From the NCBI GenBank assembly GCA_051453625.1, contig JBOZIK010000001.1, positions 166,501,942 through 166,565,941 on the forward strand: a DNA stretch of 64,000 bases, given 5' to 3'. Shown one piece after another: positions 1-12,010 of this stretch. Numbering within the stretch: the first letter of the stretch is position 1; each line of letters starts with the position of its first letter. The notes under the pieces were generated by a model. It worked only from the letters and a program-made list of their open reading frames with translations. It had not been told where the DNA came from and ran no database searches. Source of the stretch: Welwitschia mirabilis (Eukaryota; Gnetophyta; Gnetopsida; Welwitschiales). Position numbers and translations under genes: made by a program.

Positions 1-410
1 TTGACATAATTGATTCAACAGTTGTTAATTTGGTTAATGAAAAATTAAAAAAAAAAACATGTTTTATTTCATAACTAAAACATGCAATCCTTTATAATTA
101 ATAAAATACTATATTAACAACTGTAAAGAAAAATAAATATCCAAAATTAGATGAAGTATGATACAACACTTAACGCCATCGAAATCTAAGTTTAAGACTT
201 AGGAAGTGGTTCATTCATAAACTACCTTCCTAAAACTATTTGAAATAATGCTTTATTTATTAATTATGAATTATTTAATAACATTTTTACAATAGATTAA
301 AAATATTAATTCCTGTACTTCCTTTTCTACTACTCACATGAAAATTTAAGCTTCCACATTAATATCAAGGCAATATCAAAGAATACTTATCTTAAAACCT
401 AACATGGAAT
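1..410 (+). repeat. LTR-like direct repeat, copy 1 (window-truncated)
   Basis: This stretch aligns by eye with 10,106-10,460 over its whole length, best at 233-345 against 10,316-10,425 (shared AAACTATTTG, ATGCTTTATTT, AATTATTTAATAA, TACTTCCTTTT and CTACTCA blocks). The second copy ends just before a sequence resembling the plant Met-tRNA primer site, and the equivalent here is a degraded ATATCAAAG near 390. I infer an LTR whose left end lies outside the window. No coding sequence is visible. Confidence 0.45.
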
Positions 411-2079
411 TAGAGCTAATGGTTTCATTCTTAAACATAAGTGGTAGAAGAAGTGAAGTTCATCATTGAAACTATAAAAGAGAGTTATAATAGGTAGTTG
501 TGACTATTTAATGAAGTAAAACATATTTATTTTTTCATTAACTAATGATAATAAACTTTAATTATGATGGAATTTATGACATTAATCTACATCATAATGA
601 TTCACTAATGATCCACTAGTATTGAAAAGATATAAGAAGAAAGAAAGAAAGACCATTTTGATTTAGTGCTAATGTTTCAAGAGTTAAAAAATTAAAGCGA
701 TCAATCTAGAAAAGTTAGTTCTTATAGTGTTTCATGATTAATGATTTATTAAAATCAAACGATACCCCATTAAAGATCCATGTCTTCCAATCCTAGTTAA
801 TAAAACTAAAGGAAAAAACTAGGAATATTTAGATGAAGATAAATAGAATCAAGAAGGATTTTTTAAGCTATGAATTACAAAAGTATCATATATAATCAAA
901 GAAAAAGAATAAATTACATATGACAATTGAAGTACTACAATCTTATATTATGGAATAATGAATTGCTTAAACTAAAATTAATAAGATATGTAAAGTTTAC
1001 ATGTTAGATATTTTCTACAAAAATCTACCAAAACACTTAGTGATCAAGCTATGAAACTAAAATGTGAATAGCATCATTGACATGATCTTTTTCTTGTTTA
1101 ATGAAGATAAAGCTCATTAACCACTAAAGTGTTACACCTAAAGGGAAAAATAGAATAATAAATATGATTTTCTTTTATAAAAAAATACAAATACTTACTT
1201 TTCTCCTTAATTTCCAAAAAATTGATACTAGAGGAATAGTTTACTTAAATGTAGATAATTAAAGCTTAAATAATTCATAGAAGAAGTCACTTATTAATAT
1301 GAGGTAAAGGCAAAAATTAAGCATAATGCAGGGGAAGCAAGGAAGAGCTAGGGTTTGAGAGAGTGAAGAACTACATGCATGCAGAGGGCATGTTTCATAG
1401 CAATGGAAGAGAGGTAAGTGGGAGCAGGAATCTCCTTTATGTACACTATTAGATAGAAAAAAAGCAAACCTTTTTGCTATTCTCAAGGAGAGGAAAAACC
1501 TTATTTAGAGTTTTTGGAAGGTAACTTTATGGAATCTTTCAACTATGAAGGTTTTTACAAGAAAATTATTCATTCAAGTATAAAGTTACTGCAAAATATC
1601 ACATGAATATCGAAGATAAATTTAAATATAGTCTTATAGATCATTTTGTTTTAGTTGATCCTCAGTTAGGTATGGATGCTATCTGAAAATGGGTTTCCCT
1701 AAAATGGATAGGGATAAGTGTTATTCAAGTTATAGCATTAGTAGACATGTTAGTTTTGTTTAAATTTAAATTAAAATAGGATCTAAATAGTATCATAATA
1801 AGGTTCCCTTAGTTTTTCAAAGTAAGAGACCTCATCCTAACTAGATAGAGTACAAGAAAATATTTTAATAAAACTTTTTAAAAACTTTTGATATGGTTTA
1901 ATCTAAGGAATGTTATTGTATCCCTTAAGTGAGGAAGAAATAGTAAAGCACCAAAAAATGAAAAGGTTGACAATGATAGATAAATCCAAATAGGAAGCAG
2001 CAGAAAACATAGTAAATGGATAGCAAAGAACTTTTCTAAATGTACCTAGGAAATAACTAAGGAAGAAATTTAATAAATG
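411..2079. other. Anonymous AT-rich sequence
   Basis: I see no supported gene here. It may contain the interior of the LTR-like element and the 5' part (ORF1) of LINE-A, but I could not recognise a DUF4283 or zinc-knuckle remnant. Short open frames are interrupted by TAA/TAG stops throughout. Confidence 0.4.
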
Positions 2080-2720
2080 AATATCTTATATTAGAATATG
2101 TAGGGCATAAAATCTGCCTCAAAACATTGAACATTAGATGAAATTATTTCAGGTCAAAATGTAGGAATCATTTTCTTGCAAGAAGCTAAGATTCAAGAAG
2201 GGAAGGAATTTATGAATTTTAGGAGAGGATGGCAGGTGGAATGGGTATCTAGTTATGGCAAATCAATAGGTTTAGTCATGTTGATTAGGAAATAAATCTA
2301 GTAATACATAGTTAAAATGAGAAAATAGTATCAAATTAACTCTATTTAAGATTAGTACCTAATCAACATCTATGGACCTCAATCTCAAATTCAGAAAAAT
2401 AGATTATGAAATTCATTATGTGACAAGTTGAAAAATAAAAACTATATCCTAATTGGGAATTTTAATTGAATAGTTCATACTAATTAAAAGTTTAAAGGGG
2501 AAGCTTAAAATGTTGCTAAAGTTCTAAAAATCGAAAAGATGATGTTAAAGCTAAATTTAATTAATCTTCCCATATAAAACTTTTAGTTTAGTTATTCAAA
2601 TACAAAGAAAGTAGTTGAAGGAATCTAGTCTAGGATTAATAGTTATCTTTATGGAACTGATAAAGAAATAGGATGGGTTCTAAAAGAATAAGGTAGGTGA
2701 TGCTCTAACATAGACCCATC
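2080..2720 (+). pseudogene. LINE-A ORF2: APE endonuclease domain remnant
   Basis: The frame at 2,080 begins like the conserved NILSWN(M/I)RG start, but the Trp and Arg codons are TAG stops. It continues with VGIIFLQEAKIQEG (metal-binding QE..K motif), then NIYGPQ and YILIGNFN, the equivalent of the (L/I)(I/T)GDFN active-site motif with D to N. The end matches the FTWSN...GVEGIQSRIDRFL type, here with stops. In the family this domain nicks target DNA to prime reverse transcription. The copy is inactive because of stops and the lost Asp. Confidence 0.7.
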
Positions 2721-3589
2721 TTTTTAATTTCAGATAAAACACAAAAGAGAAATTATACTTCACCTTTGAAAATTCTTGGTTAGAAGAAATAGAAATCATG
2801 ATTTTTATTAAAAAATAATGGATTTAAAATGGAAAAGAATCCTATTAATTATTTACATAATAATTTTAGTAAATTCAATTAGTGGCTTAAAGAATTAAGA
2901 AAGGAGTGGAGGAGGTGTTTCAGAAGGAAGGAAGTACTAACATGACGTTTCAGGAAAATGCGATGTAAACGAGAATAGGGGAAGGACCTCTTTAATAAGA
3001 AATGATAATATTTATGGAAGCTTCACAAAATTAGAAATCAGAAAGAGAATTACTAAAAGCAAAGGATTCATGTGAATTAGCTAAAAGAAGAAGATAAAGA
3101 CACAAAAAGTTAGTGAATTTTCAAAGGCAAGTAAATGCTATTCAAAAAATTGATTAGAATGATAGGATTCATGAAAAAGGGCAGGTTGAGTAATCTTTTT
3201 CAAAGAACCTATAAGAATTATGGAAATGTAATATAGCTACAGTAAGAAAGTTTCCTACTTTTTTGTCTAATCACTAGTATAAGGAAGACCTACTCTAAAA
3301 AATTAAAGAGGGTGAACTTTGAAAACTCTTGAAAAAGCTAAAGCTAAATCAAAGCCGAAGTCTAGATCTTTATACTATGGATTTCTATAGAAAATACTAG
3401 TAGGTTATAGGTAAATTGATGGAATAAGATTTCAATAAAGAAATAGAGCTAGGTTCAATTCCTTTCGCCTATAATGGCATGCATGTAGTTATGGTTTCCA
3501 AGAAAAAATAGGCTTATAAAGTCTACTACTTTATACAGATAGGGTTTGTAACACTATTTTAAGAATCTTCTTAAAGGTATTAATAGCAA

Positions 3590-4059
3590 GAATCCACTCA
3601 TTTCTCCATTAGATGATGAGGCTAAACTAAAAGGGGTTTTTAGAAAATTGATCTATCCTAAACTAGGTACATTCTAATGACGAAGTTTTTCATTCTGTCC
3701 AAAGAAAGAAGAAGAGGATTTGTACCCTCAATTTAGATATTAGTAAGGTGTATGATAGTGTTGCATGAGATTTTTTGGAACATGTCTTAATTATTAAAGA
3801 GTTTTCACAGGGATTTATTAGCCTTACAATGAAAATGCAAAAAATAGCCAACTTTAGGTTAAGATTTAATCAAGATATACATGCTTTTTTTAGCATGGAA
3901 AAAGGGATCAAACAAGGATATCCTTTCTCTTTTTATCTATTTATAATGATGTTGGATGCTCTTGAGGATTATATAATTAAAGAGGGTAATAAAGAACTTG
4001 ATATGCATTTTATGGATAATATGTGCAACCACTTTCCATATGAATCATGGTTTATTTAA
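3590..4059 (+). pseudogene. LINE-A ORF2: reverse transcriptase core remnant
   Basis: At 3,727 the sequence reads LNLDISKVYDSVA followed by a TGA where LINEs have Trp, then DFLEHVL. This is the RT block with the first catalytic Asp. It continues as a 94-residue open stretch with GIKQGYPFSFYLFIMMLDAL, the G(I/L)RQGDPLSP.LF block with D to Y. The catalytic FADD box appears to be FMDN at 4,009-4,020. RT copies the element RNA at the nicked target. Loss of the catalytic residues and the internal stop make this a pseudogene. Confidence 0.75.
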
Positions 4060-5119
4060 AGGTAAAAATTCATCAAATAATTACCATTAGAAAGGGATTA
4101 AATGATTTTGCTATAGACTTGAGGTTATCGACCAACTAGCAAAAAAGTAGACCTTACTTTTCAAACACATGGACAAGTGTTTAGAATGCTATAGAAAAGA
4201 ATTAGTAATATGAAAAGGAAAAAAGAAAGATGAATACCTGTGTACTTTGATGTTTAGATGAACTAAAATAACTACATGGGAGGATCTCATCTAAAAATTG
4301 ATCAACATGTGTAATAGTTGGAATGTCATATTTTGTCTAGTAAAGGAAGAATTATATTAGCTAATTTTATAATTATTGTAATAGTAAAATATAGTGCATT
4401 AATTAGACTTTCTATTAAAAAATAAATACAACTCTTAATTAAATAATATAAAACTTTACCTAGAAGGAGGAAAGAAGGAACTAAAATCCATGTAGTTGCT
4501 TAGGAAGAATTGTGAAACTAGTAGATCAAGATATTGGGATACTCAAGATGTAAAGGATATCATTCTCATAGCCCAATGAATCTCACAAATAATCAAAATG
4601 GAGTGAAATCCCCCTTAGATTAGAATCAAACAGAGAAAATAGAAAGTATGAAAGTTAAAGTAGGAGGTTACTTCTATTGGCAAGCCCTATGTAAAGGGAG
4701 AAAGGAACTAAAACAACGCAGATTGGAAGATTAGAATGGAGATATTCCTTTTTGACAGTTGTAAATCTTAGAGGAATAAAACCAAAACATAAAAGAGCTA
4801 CAACTAACCAAAATTTGATTTAGAAACACTACGAAGTTGAAGCTAATAAATTACTAAGGAAGAAAAATTTTATCTTGTTTAGGAAATAAGATTATTGAAA
4901 AGCTGATAGATCATATTTAATAACTCTTAACTCAAGCCAATTTTTGCCTATTATTAAAGAACAACAAAAGAGTAATAGATGGAAAACAAGTAAAGGATAA
5001 ATCCATTCTTCTTAAAACAATGGCATGAGCAAAATCTTACAAGATAATTGCCACTTCAGCACTATGGGAAAATATGCAGTGTTGAAATGGCTCATAATTT
5101 AAAATAAAATTTTATAGGT

Positions 5120-5340
5120 ACACAATGTAACAAAGAATGGCTATAAAATTTCATCTGAGTGCATAATCTATAGGTTAAAAAAACCACAACACATTTATGT
5201 TGAAAGTGTCCATTGGCAAGAGCACTATGAAGTAGGTTTGATAACATGTTAAATTGTAATCAAATTTGTGCCTTTATGAAACATTTTGATGAAGTTTCAC
5301 TCTAGTTTATTTGACTAGAAAGGAATTGAAACATATTTTT
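5120..5340 (+). pseudogene. LINE-A ORF2: zf-RVT zinc-finger remnant
   Basis: The forward frame near 5,170-5,300 reads TTTHLC, a stop, then KCPLARAL, a stop, and RFDNMLN. This corresponds to the E(T)xxHLFxxCPxAxxLW core of the zf-RVT domain found after the RT of plant LINEs. One stop replaces Trp. The match is short but in the expected order between RT and the J-domain. Confidence 0.5.
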
Positions 5341-6683
5341 TAGAGTTAAACTAATCTTAGCAGATATTTTGAGAAGGCCTTAAAGGAAAATTGCATATAC
5401 TCTAGTGGTGAAAGAAATGAATAAACACCCACAATTGGATCCAACAAATGGGGAAAGTTACAAATGTAATGGAGAGATCTAAGAGTGTAATGAATAAGTG
5501 GGTTGGGGTCCTTTTCTACAACTTAAATAAGATACGAAGTTTAACTCAAAGAAGGGTAGACTCAAGGACAAGTTGATGATAGGAAGATGACAACATTGGA
5601 TGACTCTAGATATGAGTTCTCATGCACTAAGGCTTCCAATGGAGGGGCATTTGATTCACTCATCATTTCATAATACATAGATGCAAACAGATTTTTTAGG
5701 TGAAAGATGCCAAGAATCAAAGGATATATTAGAAAATAAAAATCCCAAGAGCTATGGAAAATGATAATAAAATTTATAGACAACTTTTTAATTTAGGAAA
5801 ATAACCATTTTAAATTAAGGAGATTACATTTTAAATTTCTTTTAGTGTTGAGAGAAAAATGAAACTAAATTTGCCATGTCTTTTCCCAAAAAAATTAAAA
5901 GGCATGGTTTTAAAAAAAGCATTTAGAGTTAATTGAAGATATCATAGAATTTGTTAAAAGTGTAGACATTGAAAATAGAAATTCAAATATATACCATGTT
6001 GTTGAGTTGAAAGAGGAGTCAAGGAATACATACTTCACAATATAATTTAAAATAAGAGACAAAGGACTGGGTTTAATTCCAAGCATTGTTAGGAGAGTAA
6101 ACCAGAGACATAGATGCCTTTTAGTAATTAAGAACAGTGCTAAGATCAAAATATTTCATATAAGTAGGATGAAAAGAGTAAACTAGACTGAAGCTAAACT
6201 TTAAAGTGTGGAAGATGCTACTATACATATAGAGGACTATATAGAATGATAGAAAAACTAAAATTTCTAGTGATTTAGCAGGGTCAAGGAAAATATTAAA
6301 AACAAGGAGTTTAAATGTACCTAAAGCATAAGTTTGAACTAAAAAAGCCATGAATTCGCAAGCTAGTTCACAAAAATGAAGAAAAATTATGCTACATCCA
6401 CATAAGAGGAAGCCTAAGCTAGTATAAAGGTGTACTACAGTTAAGGAGAAAGAGCATCCCAAATGCATGTGGAAGAATAAAGTAAATATAAAAATCAAGA
6501 AATGTCTAGATTTAGAACAAGCCCTAGAAATCATAGAAATTGGTGATGACAAATACAAAGAGAGGTTATCTAGCCTTATGGACCTATTATAAAGATGGAG
6601 GAAGAACATGAATAGGGCTAGAATGGCCATCAAATAATTTTAATTTCTTAGAAGGTATAATAAGGTTAAACAAGTTTGATATT
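5341..6683 (+). other. LINE-A spacer between zf-RVT and J-domain
   Basis: About 1.3 kb of decayed sequence with no recognised domain. LINE-B has a spacer of similar length (about 1.2 kb) at the same place, so this is probably a real but fast-evolving part of ORF2. The long reverse-strand open stretches here (for example 6,121-6,633) show no recognisable domain and look like chance frames. Confidence 0.4.
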
Positions 6684-6880
6684 GGATGGACTAATATGGC
6701 ATACTTGGGATTAAGCTCATTGTGACGTAAAAGGAATTTATTAGAGCCCATAGAAACTAATGCTTTAATGGCATCCTAAAAAAAAATCATCACAGATTCT
6801 AGGAGGCATTAGAGAAAACAATCAAACTAAATAGAGCAAAGGATATTCTAATAAAAAAGAGGACCTATGTAGTGTATCAC
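6684..6880 (+). pseudogene. LINE-A ORF2: C-terminal DnaJ-like J-domain remnant
   Basis: In one frame (anchor codon GAA at 6,734) the sequence reads YGILGIKLIVT, a stop, KEFIRAHRN, a stop, and then from 6,785 EALEKTIKLNRAKDIL, with a final VVY at 6,868. This matches helix I (YxxLGI), helix II (IxxAHR) and helix III (LNxAxDIL) of J-domains. Between helices II and III, where the HPD tripeptide belongs, WHPK is read in a locally shifted frame at 6,769-6,780 beside an A9 run, and the original frame then returns. J-domains stimulate Hsp70 ATPase through HPD. Here Asp is replaced by Lys and stops are present, so this copy is inactive. Chance similarity is unlikely because LINE-B has a J-domain at the same place. 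Confidence 0.62.
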
Positions 6881-7115
6881 TTCTAATACATGGAGAAGTT
6901 GAGACAATAGTAGTTTTGATTGTCTTTTCAATAGATCCATTTTTTATTTTCCTTTAATAGTAATTTGGGAACTATTTTATTCTTCTATTTTTAAAATGTT
7001 GTTATGATGGCTTATCTAATTAATGTATGATTAGCTAGTTGTAACCCTAATAAGAGACTGCCTCTTGTTGTGGCTTTTGTAATTTTTTTCTTTCTCTTTA
7101 AAAAAATATATCTAT

Positions 7116-10105
7116 GTTGTACACTTTCTTATATAATAATAGAAGCATGACCTTTTCTCGGGGGAAAAGAAACTAAAATAGTCTTGACATCATCTAATCT
7201 ATATTTTATTTAATAAATGATATAAATATGTGTTAATGAAGTACCATTTTTTTCAAATCCATGGAGCATGCTTTACTAGATTTAGAAATATATAACCTTT
7301 TCAAATCAAATAAAGGTAACCTTAAATAAATTTTTTAAATTTTTGTAATCTCATGTAGCGAAATATGTAACTTTTCCTAATATGAAGGTGAACTCCACAA
7401 CTTCAAGCATTCAAGCACTTGTGTTCCTTTTGTGTCTAATGAGTAACTTACTTGATACTTGTTACAATTCTTTCTTACATTAATCACATTTTATCTTTCA
7501 TTGTTTTTCTCATTTTTTCCTCCTTTATCATTTAATATTTTATTACATTATCAAGACTAAATGGATCTTAATCAGTAGTAATAATTTAAAAGAATACAAC
7601 TTGGAAATCTTTAATCCTATTAAAGTTTACAATAATATAGCTAAAGTAGAAAATAATTTCATACCCTTTCCAACTTTAGCTTCATTAATGGTGCAACACT
7701 AAGTTTGCATCATGTTGTAACATCATGAAAAGAAAATATTAAGAAAGCTAAACAATTTATTTTTTCCCCTCATATTCAAACCCCAAATGAACTCATGATA
7801 ATGAATATTCTTTTTTGATTAAGTAGATATTTGGATGAGTCTATAATTATTTAGAAGTAATCAAGTTTTAAAAGATAGAAGCTAATTTTAGGGCTATTTT
7901 GTCTCACTCTTAGAAGCTTTAATAAAATGTTGAGTAATGTTTTACATTAAATGAAACAAAAATGGAGTTGCTCTATGAAAAATTAATACATTTTTTCAAA
8001 TGTATTTGAGAAGTGGACGCATTATTAGTATGAATGAACTATAAAAGCTTTGAATATTTTTCCATTTTAAAAAGCACTAGTGAAATTATTTCTAACATGA
8101 AGCATGCCTCATGCAAAGATCACTTCATGTTTATGGTAGAATTTTTAGTTGTGTCACCATGCCTTCATGAAGGAAAAGTCATTTTTATTCATTTTTTTAG
8201 ATACAAGGATCTTAGGAAACACTTATAAAGCTTAAAGGATTAAATAGACTATAATAAAAAGGTGTCATTCTATCATGCATTCATGTTGCAATATATAGAA
8301 ATTTTGTTTGAATGAATAACACTAGAGGTGAGGCATCAAACATATTACATATTAACCAAACTTCTAATTTTGCTTTTATAAAGGACTCAGTTCCAAGTGC
8401 CAAGCTTCCAAAAAAATACTATAGAAAATATTTTTACTTCATCAAAAAATTTACTAAAATCATTATTAAAATGATTTATAGCCTCAGAAGAAAGTAAAGA
8501 AATAAATAAGGGAAAATGTCAAAATTAATTCATGTCCCAGAGTCTCTATCACAGCAAGGAAATGGTGTTTCATTAAAATAAATCATCAAAATAACTCTTC
8601 TTATAGCCACTGGTAAAGGGAAGTATTCCATGAAGGAAGGAATAGAAACTTTAACAAAATGACAAAATACTTAGATAAGAATTTTGACCAACTCTAAAAC
8701 AATCCATATTATTTTGTCTATGTAAAATAAATTGAGTAACATAGAATCTTAAAGTGAGCTTACAAATTTTGTTAGAACAAGTAAAACATAGTCACTATAC
8801 ATGTAGTTATTTTACTAATATTATATCAAGTCCCATTCTAAAAGAGTTTGTCAAGAATCTGATAATATGTACATATGCTATAGAGCATTTCATTAAGAAT
8901 GGAGACAAAAAAGAAGTATAAGAATTAGTGCATCCTTAGATCTAGGACCCTAATGAAGATGAATTCATGAAGAATAACAAATTTTTAAAATCTTATCAAC
9001 TAAAGAAATCTAGATCATTTTGTATTATTCCTATGAACTAAAGATGATTAAAATAAAAGAGGCCACTAATACAAAGTTGTAATAAGCTAATAAAATAGTT
9101 TAGAATAGTAGAATGAGCAAATTTAAGAACGAATGGATAAATTAAAAAAGAAAAATAAAGAATTCTAGAAAAATTTGTTTTTTAATTTTGGAAAAATATA
9201 AGACAAAGATTCAACATGCTCATAGTAAATAGATAGTAAAGCTAATGAAGATAAAGATTAATGATAAAGCACTCTAGAAGTAGCTTAATGAAACATAGGC
9301 TCAGGTCATTAAGTGCAAACAAAATAAAGATCAAACCTTACAAGAAATAAATAAAAAGGTAAAGGCCCATGATTAAGCATGAAACACCATTACTGAGATT
9401 CATGCTCAAATTGAGAAGCTTTATTAGGTGTTAAGTCAAGTCCTTAAATAAGTAATGCCTCTCAAGCCAGAGTAACTACATAACTAGAAGCAGCTGCTAA
9501 ACTCATTTTTACTTAAGGACTTAAAGAAGCTATAAGAAAAGATCCTAAAGAATAAGTGGAATAATTCATTGAATTTATATGTAGTTTTATTATATCACAA
9601 ATTTTTCGTTGTACATTTGCCTTGTACATATCATCTTTTCGCTAGAGTAATGAAAAGATGAAGATTATGCAAAGTACTTATGTTTGTGTTTCATAACTTT
9701 AACCAAGGAAGAAACGAGTCCTAACATTATTTTTTAATTAAAAAACCTTAAAATAAAATATTATCTGTCTCAAAAAACAATGTTTATTATCAAGGGAATT
9801 ATTTAAGAATTTAAATAAAATAATTTAAAACCAAAGTATTAAAATAAGATGAAGTGAAAAAAAACATCTTTGCATCAAAAAAAATACCTTAACAAATAAG
9901 GTACTTAAAAACTGGAAATGATAAAGTTTTTAAAAGTTAGTATTCTAAAATACAATTAATAGATACAGTAGTTTTGAAAATAAAAATTATAATGAAGAAA
10001 GAAAAGTCAAATAGAAGAAGATGAAATAATTCAAGATGAATCCAAAAATCTTGAAATACAGATAAAAAGTAAAACCAAATTAAAATTAAAGGCGAATGTT
10101 ATAAA
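7116..10105. other. Anonymous AT-rich sequence, possible lysine-rich coding relic
   Basis: No gene can be supported. At about 9,120-9,560 the forward strand is rich in Lys, Glu and Asn codons broken by stops, which resembles a decayed coiled-coil or transposase tail, but no motif is diagnostic. The small open frames at 8,034 and 8,312 have no recognisable domain. Confidence 0.35.
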
Positions 10106-10460
10106 ATTAACATAATTAATTCAATAATTATTAACTTGTCCATAAAACATTGAAAAACATGATCCTTCCTGTTTGGTGAAATTCTATTCACATAATGATC
10201 ATTCATTTAAAATAATAAGTTTCAAAGAAGAAAAGATATATAGGCTTACATGAATTATGATGAAGAATTAAAGTTATGCAACCATAAGTCTAATACATAG
10301 GCAAGTAGTTTATAGCTAAAACTATTTGTAAGAATGCTTTATTTTTAATTATTAATTATTTAATAATATTTGTGAAATACATTAAAAATATTTTTTGCTT
10401 TACTTCCTTTTTCCTACTCATGAAACAAATCTTAAACATGGTATCAAAGTATATATGTTT
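10106..10460 (+). repeat. LTR-like direct repeat, copy 2, with PBS-like end
   Basis: This is the partner of the repeat at the window start, in the same orientation and about 10.1 kb away. It is followed at about 10,440-10,450 by TGGTATCAAAG, close to the plant initiator-Met tRNA primer site TGGTATCAGAG. That would make it a 5' LTR rather than the 3' LTR of the upstream copy, so the pair may be two insertions or a tandem arrangement. Confidence 0.45.
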
Positions 10461-11610
10461 AAAATCTTAATACTAATAGCACTTTTTCTATCTTTTTTTC
10501 ATGTATGACACATTAGATTATTAAGGAACAAGGACCTTAAAAATTTAGTGGAAGCTTGTTTTAAACTAGGGCACTTACTTGTTAAACTAGAAAGGAATTT
10601 TGTTTTAACATTTATTTTTATCTTTATCATGCACATATCTTTAAGGAATTTGCAATAATATGGGGCTTGTTTTATGACATTCAAAAATGGAATGTTTATT
10701 TTTACTTCCATAAAGATTTTCAAGTATTCCTTCTTAAGCCATTTCTTTAATGATTATATAAGGCATTTGGAAAATTGGATTTTTTATAATTCCTTGTGTC
10801 TAAATCTCTGTGTATCATTCTCTTTATATTTTTAAATATTCAGTGTGATTTTATATAAGTTGCTAGATGTAAAAGGGCATTCCATAGATGATTGGACAAA
10901 TGCATTTAGTAGAGTATCACTTGTAAGTGAGGTATCATTAACTTCCTTAACTTCTCTTTATTGTTCAACAACTTTAGCACCCTTTGGGTTGAAAAAAACG
11001 TTAGGCTATGAGCTTATTTCTTTCTTTCTCATTCAGTACAGTCAATATATGGGTGTTAATTTGAAAAAGTTATCTCATTCCTTTTTTTATATGATTAAGT
11101 TATTTAGTTATTAATTTTAAATTATTTATTGTCTATAACTAACTAATTAGATCTTCATGAATTATTTTAAGATATCCTATAATGATATAGTCTAACATTT
11201 ACTAAGTGGATTTAAAGAAAAGGTTTCTTTCTATGAGGGTTTCCATGAAAATTTATGATAGTTTTTGCAATTTGGGTTATAAGAATCTCCAAAATGAAAT
11301 GATGATTTGTGTTATTTTTATCTTAAAAGGGCCTCCTAGATTATATAATGTCCATCTATTTAGCTGCTATTTCTGTGTAGAGTAAAATAGAGGGATACTT
11401 ACTAGTTTTATGCTCATGAGAAGTACATACAATACATGTAACCCTCCCATTAGTTATTTTAGATTTGAATGTCTTAAAGCTATATAGCCTCTTAGTTATA
11501 TGGTCTAACTTCTTGAGTAAGGTTGTTTGCTCATCTTATCTTATGACTTTAAGTTGTGTTTGGATACCTTAGTATTTCTAAAATGTCTTTCTTAAATTTA
11601 GTGCTCCCAG
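10461..11610. other. Anonymous AT-rich sequence
   Basis: No supported gene. An 89-codon forward open frame at 10,845-11,114 and a 74-codon reverse frame at 10,499-10,723 have no recognisable motif. Confidence 0.35.
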
Positions 11611-12010
11611 TTATATTTTCTAAAGTATTTAATGCTTTATTTATCTCTTTAAATGTGAAATTTCTATTGCTTATCATCTCTATTAGTTACCTAAATTGTG
11701 CGTTTTGTCCTTCATAGAAAAAACTTAATAGTTGCTAAGCCTTAAGACCATCTAATAGACATCTATTTAATGAGTCCTAAAAGTCCATAATTGTTCTTCT
11801 AATTTCATGTAAAATCTATTCATTACCTAATAGAATAGGGTTTCATATTGTGTAGCCAAGATTTCACTTTTTTCCGCTTCTCTCTTTTCCCTTAAGAAGA
11901 GGCAATAAGTTCATTTTAAGTATTTTAGCTTAATCTACTATAGTTGAAATTAAGACTTTAAATTTTTTAAGTACTCATTGGAGTCTTAAAAATCTAGTCC
12001 ATTGTAAGAT
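11610..12010 (-). pseudogene. Retrotransposon gag-like remnant
   Basis: Read on the reverse strand, the region contains SLNRCLLDGLKA, a stop, QLLSFFYEGQNAQFR, a stop, and then KEINKALNTLENITG. This resembles the Retrotrans_gag domain of plant Ty3/Gypsy elements (…QTFYNGL…LID…EEAxxLLExM…). Stops are scattered through it. No pol or LTR could be attached to it, so it is an orphan fragment. Confidence 0.4.

Larger units (their letters stand above)
2080..7115 (+). mobile_element. LINE-A: decayed L1-type LINE with C-terminal J-domain
   Basis: A forward non-LTR retrotransposon remnant with, in order, an APE-type endonuclease, reverse transcriptase, zf-RVT zinc finger, a spacer of about 1.3 kb and a DnaJ-like J-domain. 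The 3' end is the T-rich sequence at 7,079-7,115 (TTTTGTAATTTTTTTC then CTCTTT and A7), resembling the end of LINE-B. No target-site duplication was found, so the outer limits are approximate, and the 5' part with ORF1 was not recognised. Many in-frame stops and indels show that it is dead. Confidence 0.75.

Noticed and set aside
6121-6633. 170-codon reverse open frame with hydrophobic content
   Set aside because: It lies antisense to LINE-A, its Leu/Phe/Ser-rich make-up is what AT-rich antisense sequence gives, and no motif was seen.
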